Shown: positions 1-11,667, counted from the first letter of the stretch. The stretch is DNA of 64,000 nucleotides from Streptomyces davaonensis JCM 4913 (GCF_000349325.1 NC_020504.1:9280326-9344325), one strand, 5' to 3'. The notes: generated by a model from the sequence alone, not told the origin. Numbers and translations: made by a program.

Positions 1-412
1 CGGCGAGGGTCTTCATGCCGTACGCGTGATCCGTCAGACCCGGGATGTCGAAGGTGCGGGTGATGCTGCCGGGGGCCAGTACGAGGTAGTCGTACCGCTC
101 GTTGACGATCTCGTCGGTGATCGTGCGGATGACGCACACCTTGGCGGCGAGGTCGACGCCGATGGCGCCGCCCGGGATGATCCGGGTGCGGTACTTGCTG
201 CTGCGGCGCAGGGACAGCGCGATCGACTGGGGCGTGAGCACGCCGGAGGCGACCTGGGGCAGCAGCGGCAGATAGAGCTGGTAGGCGAACGGTGTCACCA
301 GGGTGACGTCGGCCTCGTCGGCGGCGAGCCTGCGCTCCAGCCGGCGAACGCACCCCACTCCGGCGAAGCCTGCGCCCACCACCAGGATCCTGGGTCGTGT
401 CACGGTGCTCAT
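1..412 (-). CDS. NAD(P)/FAD-dependent oxidoreductase, NDH-2-like (partial)
   Basis: The N-terminal 137 residues of a flavoprotein run off the left edge of the window. The protein starts MSTVTRPRILVVGAGFAG, a Rossmann dinucleotide-binding motif (GxGxxG) typical of FAD binding. About 100 residues later it has YDYLVLAPGS, the second conserved stretch of the pyridine-nucleotide-disulphide oxidoreductase fold. The spacing and the PFAYQLYLPLLPQVASG segment fit type II NADH dehydrogenase-like proteins, which pass electrons from NADH to quinone at the membrane without pumping protons. The C-terminal half is missing, so the quinone site and membrane anchor cannot be checked. A 13-bp direct repeat lies 77 bp upstream. 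Confidence 0.8.
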   Translation of the reverse strand, partial: MSTVTRPRILVVGAGFAGVGCVRRLERRLAADEADVTLVTPFAYQLYLPLLPQVASGVLTPQSIALSLRRSSKYRTRIIPGGAIGVDLAAKVCVIRTITDEIVNERYDYLVLAPGSITRTFDIPGLTDHAYGMKTLA

Positions 413-488
413 CCCTTCTGCGGCTCCCCATCGATCCCACCGCGCTCCCGGCCGCTGCGCCAGTCGGGGGCGGCAGGCAGATGAACGA

Positions 489-519
489 CTTGTTCCAGCC
501 ATACCGCTTGTTCCAGCCA
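489..519. repeat. Two-copy 13-bp direct repeat upstream of the oxidoreductase
   Basis: CTTGTTCCAGCCA occurs at 489-501 and again, perfectly, at 507-519, an 18-bp period. The pair lies in the 161-bp gap between the oxidoreductase start (412) and the HATPase gene end (574). The spacing is close to two helical turns, which would suit an activator or repressor binding upstream of the leftward oxidoreductase promoter. The function is inferred from position only. Confidence 0.5.
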
Positions 520-573
520 CCCTGCCCCAAAGGATCTGCGTGCACACGGGGTTCCCCGATATCGGCGGCCGAC

Positions 574-1134
574 TCACCAGGGCAGGAAGACATGGACGTC
601 CTTGCCCTGCTCATGGGTGATGACACCGACCTGGTGGCTCAGGGTCTGCACCAGATACCAGCCGACTCCGCGGCCGCCCCGCCCGGCACGCGGCTTCGGG
701 GGCACGGGACTGGTGTCGCGCAGGACCACATGGACGCCGTCGAAGGCCCGGCTCAGCCGCAGCTCGAAGGGGCCCGGCGCGTACTCCACGCAGTTCGCCG
801 CGAGCTCCGTGACCACCAGCAGGATGTCGTCGCGGTGGTCGGGCACGGCGGGCGGCAGGATGCGCGCGAGGTCACGCAGGTACGCCTCGGCGGCCAGCCG
901 CGCTCCGGTCACATCCCCGAGCGCGCCGGTGAAGCGGACGAGACGGTCCGCGATCTCCTGTGCAGCCAAAGCGTGGTCGTCCGTCTCTCCCCCCGGGCGC
1001 CTTGGCTGTCCGGCTTCCCCGCTCGCCGCGATCCACGCGTGCTCACCGGAAGACGTTGTCGGTGTCGTCCCACGCGGCGAACTCCTCCGGCACCGGCCGG
1101 CTCCGGGTCTGCGCGCGGGCCTGGTACATCGCAT
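574..1134 (-). CDS. ATP-binding protein, anti-sigma-factor-type HATPase
   Basis: The protein is up to 186 aa with one GHKL/HATPase_c_2 domain. The N box reads VVTELAANCVEYA, and the ATP lid and G2 box read GRGGRGVGWYLVQTLS. Such RsbW/SpoIIAB-like kinases bind anti-sigma antagonists or sigma factors in the cytoplasm and are numerous in Streptomyces. The only in-frame ATG (1134) lies 92 bp inside the preceding ligase gene, so translation is probably coupled to it. A TTG at 969 (giving LAAQEIADRLV at the domain start) is a possible alternative but has no convincing ribosome site. The partner sigma or anti-anti-sigma factor is not identifiable here. Confidence 0.75.
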   Translation of the reverse strand: MRCTRPARRPGAGRCRRSSPRGTTPTTSSGEHAWIAASGEAGQPRRPGGETDDHALAAQEIADRLVRFTGALGDVTGARLAAEAYLRDLARILPPAVPDHRDDILLVVTELAANCVEYAPGPFELRLSRAFDGVHVVLRDTSPVPPKPRAGRGGRGVGWYLVQTLSHQVGVITHEQGKDVHVFLPW

Positions 1135-2953
1135 CGATCTCCAGCGCGTAATGGCGCACGATCACGTCCCGGCGCAGCTTCATCGACGGCGTCAGCAGGC
1201 CGTTGGCAGGGTCGAACGGCTCCGGCAGCACCCGGAACACCCGGATCGCCTCCGACCGCGACACCGTGCTGTTGGCGGCCGCCACGGCACGGGTGATCTC
1301 CTCCCGCAGCGCGTTCTCCTCCCGGGCGTCGCGGGAGTCCCGGCCGCGCGGGTCGGCGCGCGGCTCCAGGGTGCCGCGCCAGTACGCCAGGAAGTCCGGG
1401 TCCAGGGTGAGCAGCGCCCCCACGCAGGGGCGGTTGTCGCCGACGACCACGGCCTGGTGGATCAGCGGGTGCATCCGCAGCCGCTGTTCCAGCGCGGCGG
1501 GGGCGATGCTCTTGCCGTTGCTGGTGATGATCACGTCCTTCTTCCGGCCGGTGATCGTCAGGTAGCCGTCGGAGTCGAGGACCCCGAGGTCCCCGGTGGC
1601 CAGCCAGCCGCCGCGCAGCGCGTCCCGGGTCGCAGCCTCGTCGTTGACATAGCCCTGGAACACCGACGGACCGCGCACCAGGATCTCGCCGTCGTCCGCC
1701 GTCCGGACGTCCATCCCGGGCAGCACCTTGCCCACCGTCCCCGAGCGCTCCTGGCCCGGCGGCTGCGCGGTGACCCCGCCCGCCGTCTCGGTGAGCCCGT
1801 AGCCGTCGTTGAGGTAGATGCCGATGCCCTCGTAGAAGAGGGAGATCTCCCGGTTCAGCGGCGAGCCGCCGGAGGTCGCCCGGCGGATCCGGCCGCCGAG
1901 CGCGCCCCGCAGCCCGCGGTACACCGTCCGCTCGTACAGGGCGTGCTGGAGCCGCAGATCGAATCCCGGCCCGTGCCCCTGGCCGAGCCGGTGCCGCTCC
2001 ACGGCCAGGGCGAAGTCCCGTGCGGTGTCCGCCGCCCGCTCGAACAGGGTGCCGCGGCCCGTCTCACGGGCGGAGCGCAGGAAGTTCTTGTAGATCTTCT
2101 CGAAGACCGACGGGACCGCGCAGAAGTACGTCGGACGGAACGACCGGAGCGCCGCCTCCAGGGCGCCCCCGCTCGGCTCGGACTCGTGGCCCATCAGCAT
2201 GCCGCCGCGCAGACACAGGCCCTGCACCATCAGCCCGTACACATGGGAGAACGGCAGGAAGGCGAGCACCGACGCCTGCCCGCCCGGCGGCACGACCAGA
2301 TGCCCCCAGCCCTCAAGGAGCGTGTCGACCGGGCTCGCCAGGCTCCGGTGGCTCAGTGCGCAGCCCAGCGGGCGCCCCGTGGAGCCGGAGGTGTAGGCGA
2401 TCACGGCCGTGGAGTCCGGCAGCACGATCCGGCGCAGCGAGTCGACCGTGGCGAGCGGCACGAACGAGCCCCGCTCCACCAGCTCGTCCAGCGCCCCCGC
2501 GTCCAACTGCCACACATGGCGCAGCATCGGCAGTGAGGCGCACACCGAGCCGACGGTCATGACCGACTGCTCGTCCTCCACCACCACGCCCACGCACCCG
2601 GCGTCCCGGAGGATCCACTCCACCTGCTCGCGCGACGACGTCGGGAACACCGGCACGACCTCGGCGCCCACCGCCCACAGGGCGTAGCTGAGGACCGTCC
2701 ACTCGTACCGGGTACGCGCCATGATCGCCACGCGGTGGCCCGGCGAGATCCCGGAGGCGATCAGGCCCTTGGCCAGCTCCACCACCGTGTCCCGCAGCTC
2801 CACCGCGGTGATCTCCGTCCACAGCGAGGAGCCCTTCAGGCGCCGGGCGAGCACCGGCAGGGTCGGTTCGATCAGGGCCCGCTCGAAGACGCTGTCGGCG
2901 AGACCGCCGACCGGCGGCGCGGCGACGGAGGGAGCCAGGGCGAAGTCGCGCAT
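1043..2953 (-). CDS. AMP-dependent synthetase, long-chain acyl-CoA ligase-like
   Basis: This 636-aa protein has the full ANL adenylating-enzyme layout and a length typical of FadD15-like long-chain fatty-acid:CoA ligases. Visible motifs are the P-loop AYTSGSTGRPLG (about residue 186-197), the A5 motif GYGLTETAGGV, a GDLG stretch in the hinge region, and the C-terminal lysine region TGRKKDVIITSNGKSI. It would activate a carboxylic acid as acyl-AMP and transfer it to CoA. The P-loop lysine normally found in STGxPKG is leucine here, which could slow the first half-reaction. The gene heads a leftward pair with the overlapping HATPase gene. The natural substrate cannot be read from the sequence. 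Confidence 0.88.
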   Translation of the reverse strand: MRDFALAPSVAAPPVGGLADSVFERALIEPTLPVLARRLKGSSLWTEITAVELRDTVVELAKGLIASGISPGHRVAIMARTRYEWTVLSYALWAVGAEVVPVFPTSSREQVEWILRDAGCVGVVVEDEQSVMTVGSVCASLPMLRHVWQLDAGALDELVERGSFVPLATVDSLRRIVLPDSTAVIAYTSGSTGRPLGCALSHRSLASPVDTLLEGWGHLVVPPGGQASVLAFLPFSHVYGLMVQGLCLRGGMLMGHESEPSGGALEAALRSFRPTYFCAVPSVFEKIYKNFLRSARETGRGTLFERAADTARDFALAVERHRLGQGHGPGFDLRLQHALYERTVYRGLRGALGGRIRRATSGGSPLNREISLFYEGIGIYLNDGYGLTETAGGVTAQPPGQERSGTVGKVLPGMDVRTADDGEILVRGPSVFQGYVNDEAATRDALRGGWLATGDLGVLDSDGYLTITGRKKDVIITSNGKSIAPAALEQRLRMHPLIHQAVVVGDNRPCVGALLTLDPDFLAYWRGTLEPRADPRGRDSRDAREENALREEITRAVAAANSTVSRSEAIRVFRVLPEPFDPANGLLTPSMKLRRDVIVRHYALEIDAMYQARAQTRSRPVPEEFAAWDDTDNVFR

Positions 2954-3135
2954 GCGCAGCTCCTGTGATGTACGCGGTGTGACGCCACCGACGAGCAGGG
3001 TTATCGGCGGTGCTCGAATCTAGCCGAGGTACGAGCGAACCGTACCGGAATCCGACAAGCCGACCGCCCTGATGATCTCGCCGAGTCGGGGGCCGGCGTG
3101 GACGGGCCGCGCTCAGGGTGTGACCGGCGCCGGCC

Positions 3136-4236
3136 TCACTCCTGCGTCCGCCGCACGCACTCGGTGACGACGTCCCGCAGACCTCCGCTGCGCCGGAGCA
3201 GTTCGCGCTGGGTCCGGGCGCCGTTTCCGCGGGCCAGCAGGTGGGCGACGCGGTCGCGGGCGTCCTCCAGGTCACCGCTGTCCGCCAGCGCCTCCCCGAC
3301 GTGGTCGAGCAGCGCGCGCAGCACGGCCGGGGCCGACCTGCGCCGCATGGTCACAGGGTGCAGCAGGGTGTCCGAGACACCGGCGCGAGCGGCCTGCCAG
3401 GCAGCCAGCCGCAGCACGCTCACCCCGTGCTCCGCGGGCTCGAGACCGGCCCGCCACTCGCGCGCGGCGGTCTCGACCAGACCGCGGGCCAGGGTGGCGA
3501 GCAGCACGGGCGTGTCGGCGTGCAGACAGACGTCCGCGACCCGGATCTCCACCGTCGGATGGTTGCGGCACAGCCGGGCGTCGAAGTAGACCATCGCCTC
3601 GTCGAGGATGACCCCCGTGTCGATCATGTTCGCGACGACCTCGCGGTAGCGCTCGGGCGACCCGAAGACCTCGGTCGGACCGGCCGACGGCCAGCGCTGC
3701 CACACCCGGCTGCGGTAGCTGGCGTAACCGGTGTCCTTGCCCTGCCAGAACGGTGAATTGCAGCTCAGCGCCGACAGCACGGAGAGCCACGGCCGCATCC
3801 GGTCGATGACCGCGACACCCTCGTCGTCGGAGTCCACGGCCACATGGACATGGCAGCCGAGGACGAGCTGTTCACGGGTGGCGATGCCGAACTGATCCGC
3901 CATCCACTGATAGCGCTGGTGCGGCCCGATGCTCGGGCTGACCGGCAGCGGGGAGGTGGCCAGCGCGGCCACCGCGCAGCCGAACTCACCGGCGTGCCGT
4001 GCCGCCTCCTTGCGGCAGCGGACTATCTCCCGGCCCAGGTCGTCCATGTCGGACTGCGGAGCTGTCGCGTACTCCAGCATCTGCTCGTGCAGTTCCTTCT
4101 CGAACGGGTCGTTGCCGTCCGCGCTGTCCAACGCGGCACGGGCGAGGATCGCGGCCGACAGGGGCCGCGCCTCGCCCGACTCCGGGTCGACCAGGAGGAG
4201 CTCTTCCTCCACTCCGACGGTGCGCACCTGAGGCAC
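3136..4236 (-). CDS. Carboxylate-amine ligase, YbdK/GCS2 family
   Basis: This 366-aa protein begins with the family signature VGVEEELLLVDPESGEARPLS and carries LEYATAPQSD near residue 55 and GCHVHVAVDSDDEGVAV in the middle, both typical of the GCS2 (glutamate-cysteine ligase type 2) fold. These enzymes use ATP to join an amino acid carboxylate to an amine. YbdK members have weak glutamate-cysteine ligase activity and often an unknown true substrate. The start at 4236 puts the signature close to the N terminus. The gene lies just downstream of glgB with a 96-bp gap and may be read from the same leftward transcript. A link to alpha-glucan metabolism is not shown by the sequence. Confidence 0.85.
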   Translation of the reverse strand: MPQVRTVGVEEELLLVDPESGEARPLSAAILARAALDSADGNDPFEKELHEQMLEYATAPQSDMDDLGREIVRCRKEAARHAGEFGCAVAALATSPLPVSPSIGPHQRYQWMADQFGIATREQLVLGCHVHVAVDSDDEGVAVIDRMRPWLSVLSALSCNSPFWQGKDTGYASYRSRVWQRWPSAGPTEVFGSPERYREVVANMIDTGVILDEAMVYFDARLCRNHPTVEIRVADVCLHADTPVLLATLARGLVETAAREWRAGLEPAEHGVSVLRLAAWQAARAGVSDTLLHPVTMRRRSAPAVLRALLDHVGEALADSGDLEDARDRVAHLLARGNGARTQRELLRRSGGLRDVVTECVRRTQE

Positions 4237-4332
4237 CCCTTCTGTGGCCCGATGCGAGGACGACGAGGTTTCGCCGTACGCCCCGACTGCCCATTTGCGG
4301 GCATTAGGACACCTCGCACCGACTTGCGGGCC

Positions 4333-6540
4333 TCAGCAGGGGTACGGCGTCAGCCACACCGTCGCCAACGGCGGCAGCGTGATCCGGATCCCGTCGTCCT
4401 CCGGCTTCAGCGGGCCGGGGTTGGTGACGTCGCCGCCGCCGTACTTCGCCGCGTCGGTGTTGAGCGTCTCCTCCCACACCGGACCGTCCTCGGGCACCCA
4501 GATCCGGTAGTCGTGCCGCACGACGGGGGAGAAGTTCGACACCGCGAGCAGGGGGGTGCCGTCGGCGGCGTACCTGAGGAAGGCGAAGACGTTGTCCTCC
4601 GCCGCGTCCCCGGCGACCCAGCGGAAGCCGCCCGGGTCGGTGTCCCGCTGCCACAGCGCCGGGGCGGCCCGGTAGGCCGAGTTGAGATCACGCACCAGAT
4701 CGCGCACGCCCCGGTGATCGGGCTCGGCGCCGTACGCCGGGTCCAGCAGCCACCAGTCGGGGCCGTCGGGCTCCGACCACTCGGCACCTTGGGCGAACTC
4801 CTGTCCCATGAAGAGCAGTTGTTTGCCGGGGTGGGCCCACATGAAGCCCAGATAGGCGCGGTGATTGGCGCGTTGCTGCCACCAGTCTCCGGGCATCTTC
4901 GACACCAGCGCCTGCTTGCCGTGGACGACTTCGTCGTGCGAGATCGGCAGGACGTAGTTCTCGCTGTAGGCGTACACCATCGAGAAGGTCATCTCGTGGT
5001 GGTGGTACTTGCGGTGGACCGGCTCGTGCTCCATGTAGCCGAGGGAGTCGTGCATCCAGCCCATGTTCCACTTCAGGCCGAAGCCGAGTCCGCCGCTGTC
5101 GGTGGGCCGGGTGACTCCGTCCCAGGCGGTGGACTCCTCCGCGATCGTCACCACACCCGGTGCCCGCCGGTACACGGTGGCGTTCATCTCCCGCAGGAAC
5201 GCCACGGCGTCCAGGTCCTCCCGGCCGCCGAACACATTGGGCGTCCACTGGCCGGAGTCACGGGAGTAGTCGAGGTAGAGCATCGAGGCGACCGCGTCCA
5301 CCCGCAGCCCGTCGATGTGGAACTCCTCGCACCAGTACACGGCGTTGGCGACGAGGAAGTTGCGCACCTCGACCCGCCCGAAGTCGAACTCGTACGTCCC
5401 CCAGTCCGGGTGCTCGGCCCGCCGGTCGTCCCCGGGCTCGTAGAGCGGCTCCCCGTCGAAGCGGGCCAGCGCCCAGTCGTCCTTGGGGAAGTGGGCGGGC
5501 ACCCAGTCCATGATCACGCCGAGGCCGGCCCGATGGAGCGCGTCGACCAGGAACTTGAAGTCGTCGGGGGTGCCGAGGCGCGCCATGGGCGCGTAGAACC
5601 CGGTGACCTGGTAGCCCCAGGAGCCGGAGAACGGATGGTGGGCGACCGGCATCAACTCCACATGGGTGAAGCCGAGATCGTTGACATAGGCGGGGAGCAC
5701 CTCGGCCAGCTCACGGTAGGTCAGCCCGGGCCGCCAGGACGGCAGATGGACCTCGTACACCGAGAACGGCGCCACATGCACCGGCACGTCCCCGCGATGC
5801 GCCATCCACTCCTCGTCGCCCCACTCGTACTGCGAGGAGTGCACGACGGAGGCCGTGTCCGGCGGTACCTCCGCATGCCGTGCCATCGGGTCGGCCTTGA
5901 GGAAGCGGTGCCCGTGCCGGGAGTGGATCTCGAACTTGTACCGCGTGCCCTCGGCGACCCCGGGCAGGAACAGCTCCCACACGCCCGCCGCGCCGAGGGA
6001 GCGCATCGGGAAGGCGGTGCCGTCCCAGTAGGTGAAGTCCGTGGCGACCCGCACCCCCTGGGCGTTCGGCGCCCACACCGTGAACCGGGTCCCGGTCACG
6101 CCCTGATGGGTCATGGGCTCGGCGCCGAGCGCCTTCCACAACTGCTCGTGCCGCCCCTCCCGGATCAGATGCAGATCCAGGTCGCCGAGGGAGGGCAGAA
6201 AGCGGTACGGGTCCTCGACCTCCTGCTCCCCGTCCTCGTACGACACGAGGAGCGTGTACGACGGGATCCCGGCCAGCGGCAGCACGCCGGAGAAGAGCCC
6301 CTCGCCCTCGGAGGCCAGGGCCCGGCGCTCACCGTCGACGACCACGCTCACCGCGCGCGCGAACGGGCGCAGCGCCCGGAACACGACCCCCTCCGGGACC
6401 ACATGGGCCCCCAGCAGCGCGTGCGGATCGTGGTGGGCACCGGCCAGCAGCCGGCCCCGGTCGGTGGGATCCAGCGGCGGAGCCGTCCCGCACCGGGCGG
6501 GGCCGGACGGCTCGGGCAGGGAGGTGTCACGCAGCGCCAT
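4333..6540 (-). CDS. glgB: 1,4-alpha-glucan branching enzyme
   Basis: The protein is 735 aa with an N-terminal CBM48-like part and a GH13 barrel. The catalytic motifs are DGLRVDAVASMLYLDYSR (nucleophile Asp), IAEESTAWDGV (acid/base Glu) and ISHDEVVHGK (transition-state Asp). It cuts alpha-1,4 chains and rejoins them through alpha-1,6 bonds. The start at ATG 6540 (MALRDTS) is chosen because GAGGAGG lies just upstream; a longer reading to 6729 would overlap the maltokinase gene in another frame. Only 4 bp separate it from the maltokinase stop, so it is the last glucan gene of the leftward glgE-treS-mak-glgB operon and branches the chains that GlgE builds. Confidence 0.96.
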   Translation of the reverse strand: MALRDTSLPEPSGPARCGTAPPLDPTDRGRLLAGAHHDPHALLGAHVVPEGVVFRALRPFARAVSVVVDGERRALASEGEGLFSGVLPLAGIPSYTLLVSYEDGEQEVEDPYRFLPSLGDLDLHLIREGRHEQLWKALGAEPMTHQGVTGTRFTVWAPNAQGVRVATDFTYWDGTAFPMRSLGAAGVWELFLPGVAEGTRYKFEIHSRHGHRFLKADPMARHAEVPPDTASVVHSSQYEWGDEEWMAHRGDVPVHVAPFSVYEVHLPSWRPGLTYRELAEVLPAYVNDLGFTHVELMPVAHHPFSGSWGYQVTGFYAPMARLGTPDDFKFLVDALHRAGLGVIMDWVPAHFPKDDWALARFDGEPLYEPGDDRRAEHPDWGTYEFDFGRVEVRNFLVANAVYWCEEFHIDGLRVDAVASMLYLDYSRDSGQWTPNVFGGREDLDAVAFLREMNATVYRRAPGVVTIAEESTAWDGVTRPTDSGGLGFGLKWNMGWMHDSLGYMEHEPVHRKYHHHEMTFSMVYAYSENYVLPISHDEVVHGKQALVSKMPGDWWQQRANHRAYLGFMWAHPGKQLLFMGQEFAQGAEWSEPDGPDWWLLDPAYGAEPDHRGVRDLVRDLNSAYRAAPALWQRDTDPGGFRWVAGDAAEDNVFAFLRYAADGTPLLAVSNFSPVVRHDYRIWVPEDGPVWEETLNTDAAKYGGGDVTNPGPLKPEDDGIRITLPPLATVWLTPYPC

Positions 6541-6544
6541 GGGG

Positions 6545-7912
6545 TCAGCCTCCTCGTACGGCGAGACGTTCGATCGCCGCCATCGGTACGGGAAGCCAGT
6601 CCGGACGGTGTCTGGCTTCGTACAGCACTTCGTACACGGCCCGGTCGGTCTCATAGGCGCGCAACAGGCCGTGTTTCTTGCGCGGATCCCAACCGGCGGC
6701 GGACGCGTAGCCCGCGCAGAACGCCTCACGGCAGCGGCGCGCCCACTCCGGACGCCACGGACGGCGCTGCCGGGCCGCGTAGTCGAAGGAGCGCAGCATC
6801 CCCGCGATGTCCCGCACCGGGGAGTGCGGGCTGCGCCGCTCCGCCAGCGGACGTGAGGGCTCGCCCTCGAAGTCGATCACGAACCACTCGCGTCCGGCCC
6901 GCAGCACCTGGCCCAGATGCAGATCGCCGTGAATGCGCTGCGCGGGCGGACCGGAGTCGCAGGTGCTGAGCGCCCCGAACGCCGTCCGCAGACCCGGCAC
7001 GAACGGCCGCAGCGCCGGTACGGAGTGCGCCGCGGCATCAAGACGCTCGGTCATCCCCGCCGCCGTAAGACCGTTCTCGTGCAGGGTCTCGCACGGGAAC
7101 GCCGAGGCGAGCGCAAGGTGGACCTCGGCGGTGGCCCGCCCCAACTGGTGCGCCTCCGCCGTGAAGTCGTCACCGGAGGCCAGCGCCTGGAGCGCCAGCG
7201 CCCAGCCGTCGGTCGCGTCCCGCAGGAAGGGCTGGAGCACGCCCAGAGTCGCCTCCCACGGGCTGGTGGTGCGGAACCAGGCGATCGGCTCGGGCACCCG
7301 CGGGCAGCCCTGCCGGGCCAGTGCGCCCGGCACCTCCAGGTCCGGGTTGACGCCCGGCTGGATGCGCCGGAACACCTTCAGCACGAAGGCGTCGCCGTAC
7401 ACCAGCGAGGAGTTGGACTGCTCCGCGTCCATCAGACGCGGCGTCAGACCCGGGGGGACCGGCACGGACGAGCAGGACTCGAAGCGCAGCGGCCCCGCAG
7501 TCCCGGGGTGGCGCAGCCGGTCCAGGAGCATCTGTGCGGAACGGAGGTCCTGGAGCGCGTCGTACACCGTCAGCCCCGCAAGCGGGCCCTCCTCGGCCCG
7601 GCCGATGAGGCTGCGGCCGAGGCGCGGGGAGGGGTGCTCGCGCACGCCGAGCAGCAGCTGGTAGCAGTCGCCGGCCGGGGGCGCGGTGGTGCCGCCGGGC
7701 GCCGGCACCGGGACGTGGCCCGCGTGGACCAGCAGATGCAGACAGCCCGGGAACAACTCGGTCATGGACAACAGGGCCAGGTCGGTGACCGGCCGGTCCT
7801 TGCCCGCGAACCACCGCTGCCGCGGCAGCCACTGACGCAGCAGACCGCCGAGCGAGACCATGATGTCGGCGACGGCCGGCGCACTCGGCCTGAGGGATGC
7901 GGTCTTCGTCAT
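6545..7912 (-). CDS. mak: Maltokinase (Pep2 type)
   Basis: This is a 455-aa kinase of the aminoglycoside-phosphotransferase-like fold. It has the Brenner-type catalytic loop IHGDLHLGQVL, followed by FVIDFEGEPSRPLAERR, the hallmark of the trehalose-associated maltokinases. It phosphorylates maltose at the anomeric position with ATP to give alpha-maltose 1-phosphate, the donor for GlgE. ATG 7912 (MTKTASLRP) is preferred over a GTG at 7936 because AAAGGACG sits at normal spacing upstream. In many actinobacteria Mak is fused to or bound by TreS; here it is a separate gene 57 bp downstream of treS. Confidence 0.93.
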   Translation of the reverse strand: MTKTASLRPSAPAVADIMVSLGGLLRQWLPRQRWFAGKDRPVTDLALLSMTELFPGCLHLLVHAGHVPVPAPGGTTAPPAGDCYQLLLGVREHPSPRLGRSLIGRAEEGPLAGLTVYDALQDLRSAQMLLDRLRHPGTAGPLRFESCSSVPVPPGLTPRLMDAEQSNSSLVYGDAFVLKVFRRIQPGVNPDLEVPGALARQGCPRVPEPIAWFRTTSPWEATLGVLQPFLRDATDGWALALQALASGDDFTAEAHQLGRATAEVHLALASAFPCETLHENGLTAAGMTERLDAAAHSVPALRPFVPGLRTAFGALSTCDSGPPAQRIHGDLHLGQVLRAGREWFVIDFEGEPSRPLAERRSPHSPVRDIAGMLRSFDYAARQRRPWRPEWARRCREAFCAGYASAAGWDPRKKHGLLRAYETDRAVYEVLYEARHRPDWLPVPMAAIERLAVRGG

Positions 7913-7969
7913 GGTGACGCGTCCTTTCGTCGGCACACGCTCAAGGGCACACGCACAAGGGGCAGACGC

Positions 7970-9684
<1,715 letters not shown>

Positions 9685-9688
<4 letters not shown>

Positions 9689-11667
9689 GACGCGGTAGAC
9701 CCTCCGTTCTGCGGCGAGGCGGGCGAGGTGCGGACGTGGAGTACGTGCGCGGGTGCCCGGCCGGGCTCGAGGCGCACATAGTTGGTCCTGCCCCACAGAT
9801 AGGTCTCACCCGTCAGTTCGTCGTGCACGGACAGGGATTCATCCCGGTCCAGGCCGAGTTGCGGCATGTCCAACGAGACCGTCGCCTCCTGGGTGTGGTG
9901 CGGGTCGAGGTTGACGACCACCACGACCGTGTCCTTGCCGGTGCGCTTGCTGTACGCGAGCACGGCGTCGTTGTCGGTGTGGTGGAAGCGCAGATTGCGC
10001 AGCTGGTGCAGCGCGGGGTGGCGGCGCCGGACGGCGTTCAGCTTGGTGATGAGTGGAGCGATGGTGTCCGCCGTGTCCCAGTCACGTGGACGCAACTGGT
10101 ACTTCTCCGAGTCCAGGTACTCTTCGCTGCCCTCGCGCAGGGCGCGGTTCTCGCACAGCTCGTAGCCGCTGTAGATGCCCCAGGTGGGGGAGAGGGTGGC
10201 CGCGAGGACGGCGCGCAGGGCGAACGCGGGGCGGCCGCCGTGCTGGAGGAAGGCGTGCAGGATGTCGGGGGTGTTGGCGAAGAAGTTCGGCCGCATGTAG
10301 GCCGCCGACTCGCCCGACAGCTCCGACAGGTACTCGGTCAGCTCCTGCTTGGTGTTGCGCCAGGTGAAGTACGTGTACGACTGCTGGAAGCCGACCTGGG
10401 CGAGGGTGCGCATCATCGCCGGGCGGGTGAACGCCTCCGCCAGGAAGATCACATCCGGGTCGGTGCGGTTGATCTCCCCGATCACCCGCTCCCAGAACAG
10501 CACCGGCTTGGTGTGCGGATTGTCCACCCGGAAGATCCGCACCCCGCAGCCCATCCAGTGCCGCAGCACCCGCAGCGTCTCCGCGACGAGCCCGTCCAGG
10601 TCCGCGTCGAAGGCGATGGGGTAGATGTCCTGGTACTTCTTCGGCGGGTTCTCCGCATAGGCGATCGTGCCGTCGGGGCGGTGATGGAACCACTCCGGGT
10701 GCTTGTGCACCCACGGATGGTCCGGGGAGCACTGGAGCGCGAAGTCCAGCGCCACCTCCAGCCCGTGCTCGCGGGCCTTGCCGACGAACCAGGTGAAGTC
10801 CTCCAGCGTGCCCAGCGCCGGGTGCACGGCGTCGTGCCCGCCCTCCGGGGAGCCGATCGCCCACGGCACCCCCACATCCTCCGGCGCGGGGTCGAGGGTG
10901 TTGTTGCGGCCCTTGCGGAACGTCGTGCCGATCGGATGGATCGGCGGCAGATACACCACGTCGAAGCCCATCCGGGCGATCGCCGGCAGCCGACGCGCCG
11001 CCGTGCGGAACGTGCCGTGCGGCACCTCGACCGTGCCCTCCGAGCGCGGGAAGAACTCGTACCACGACCCGAACAACGCCCGCTCCCGCTCCACCAGCAA
11101 CGGCAGCGGATCCGAGACGGTCACCAACTCCCGCAGCGGATACCGCGACAGGACCCGGTCCACCTCGGGCCGGAAGGCCGCCGCCAGCCGGGAGACGACC
11201 GGCTGGGAATCGTCCCGGAGGTCCTCGACCGCGCGGAGGAGAACCGGCCGCCGCTTGGCGGGAACCCCGGCCGCCGCGCGCTCGAAGAGGTCGGCGCCCT
11301 CCTCCAGGACCACCCCGGTGTCGATCCCGGCCGGCACCTTGATCCGGGCGGTGCGGCGCCAGGTGGTCACCGGGTCGCTCCAGGCCTCGACCTGGTAGGT
11401 CCAGTTCCCGGTGGCGGTGGGGGTGACCTCCGCGCCCCAGCGGTCGGTGCCGGGGGCGAGTTCACGCATCGGGGTCCACGGGCCCGGACGGCCCAGCGGG
11501 TCCCGCAGCACGACATTGGCGGCCACGGCGTCGTGCCCCTCCCGGAACACGGTCGCCGAGACCTGGAACGTCTCGCCCACGACCGCCTTCGCCGGGCGCC
11601 TGCCGCACTCCACGGCAGGCTGGACATGCCGTACCGGGATACGGCCGATGGCCGCGGTTGCCTTCAT
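9685..11667 (-). CDS. glgE: Alpha-1,4-glucan:maltose-1-phosphate maltosyltransferase
   Basis: This 660-aa GH13_3 protein transfers maltosyl units from maltose 1-phosphate to growing alpha-1,4-glucan. It begins [23 protein letters not shown], and the nucleophile motif [15 protein letters not shown] places the Asp near residue 382. The acid/base motif [13 protein letters not shown] and the FFANTPDIL segment are also present. ATG 11667 is chosen over an upstream reading to 11811 because GGAGG precedes it. GlgE is the first enzyme gene of the operon and is followed by treS with an ATGA overlap. The 78 bp between its start and the DUF5133 stop (11747) allow a shared transcript. Confidence 0.96.

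Noticed and set aside
3844..6969. Plus-strand open frame of over 1000 codons opposite the YbdK and glgB genes
   Set aside because: It is antisense to clear enzymes with intact motifs. GC-rich codons make long shadow frames, and its protein is Val/Arg/Gly-rich without any domain.
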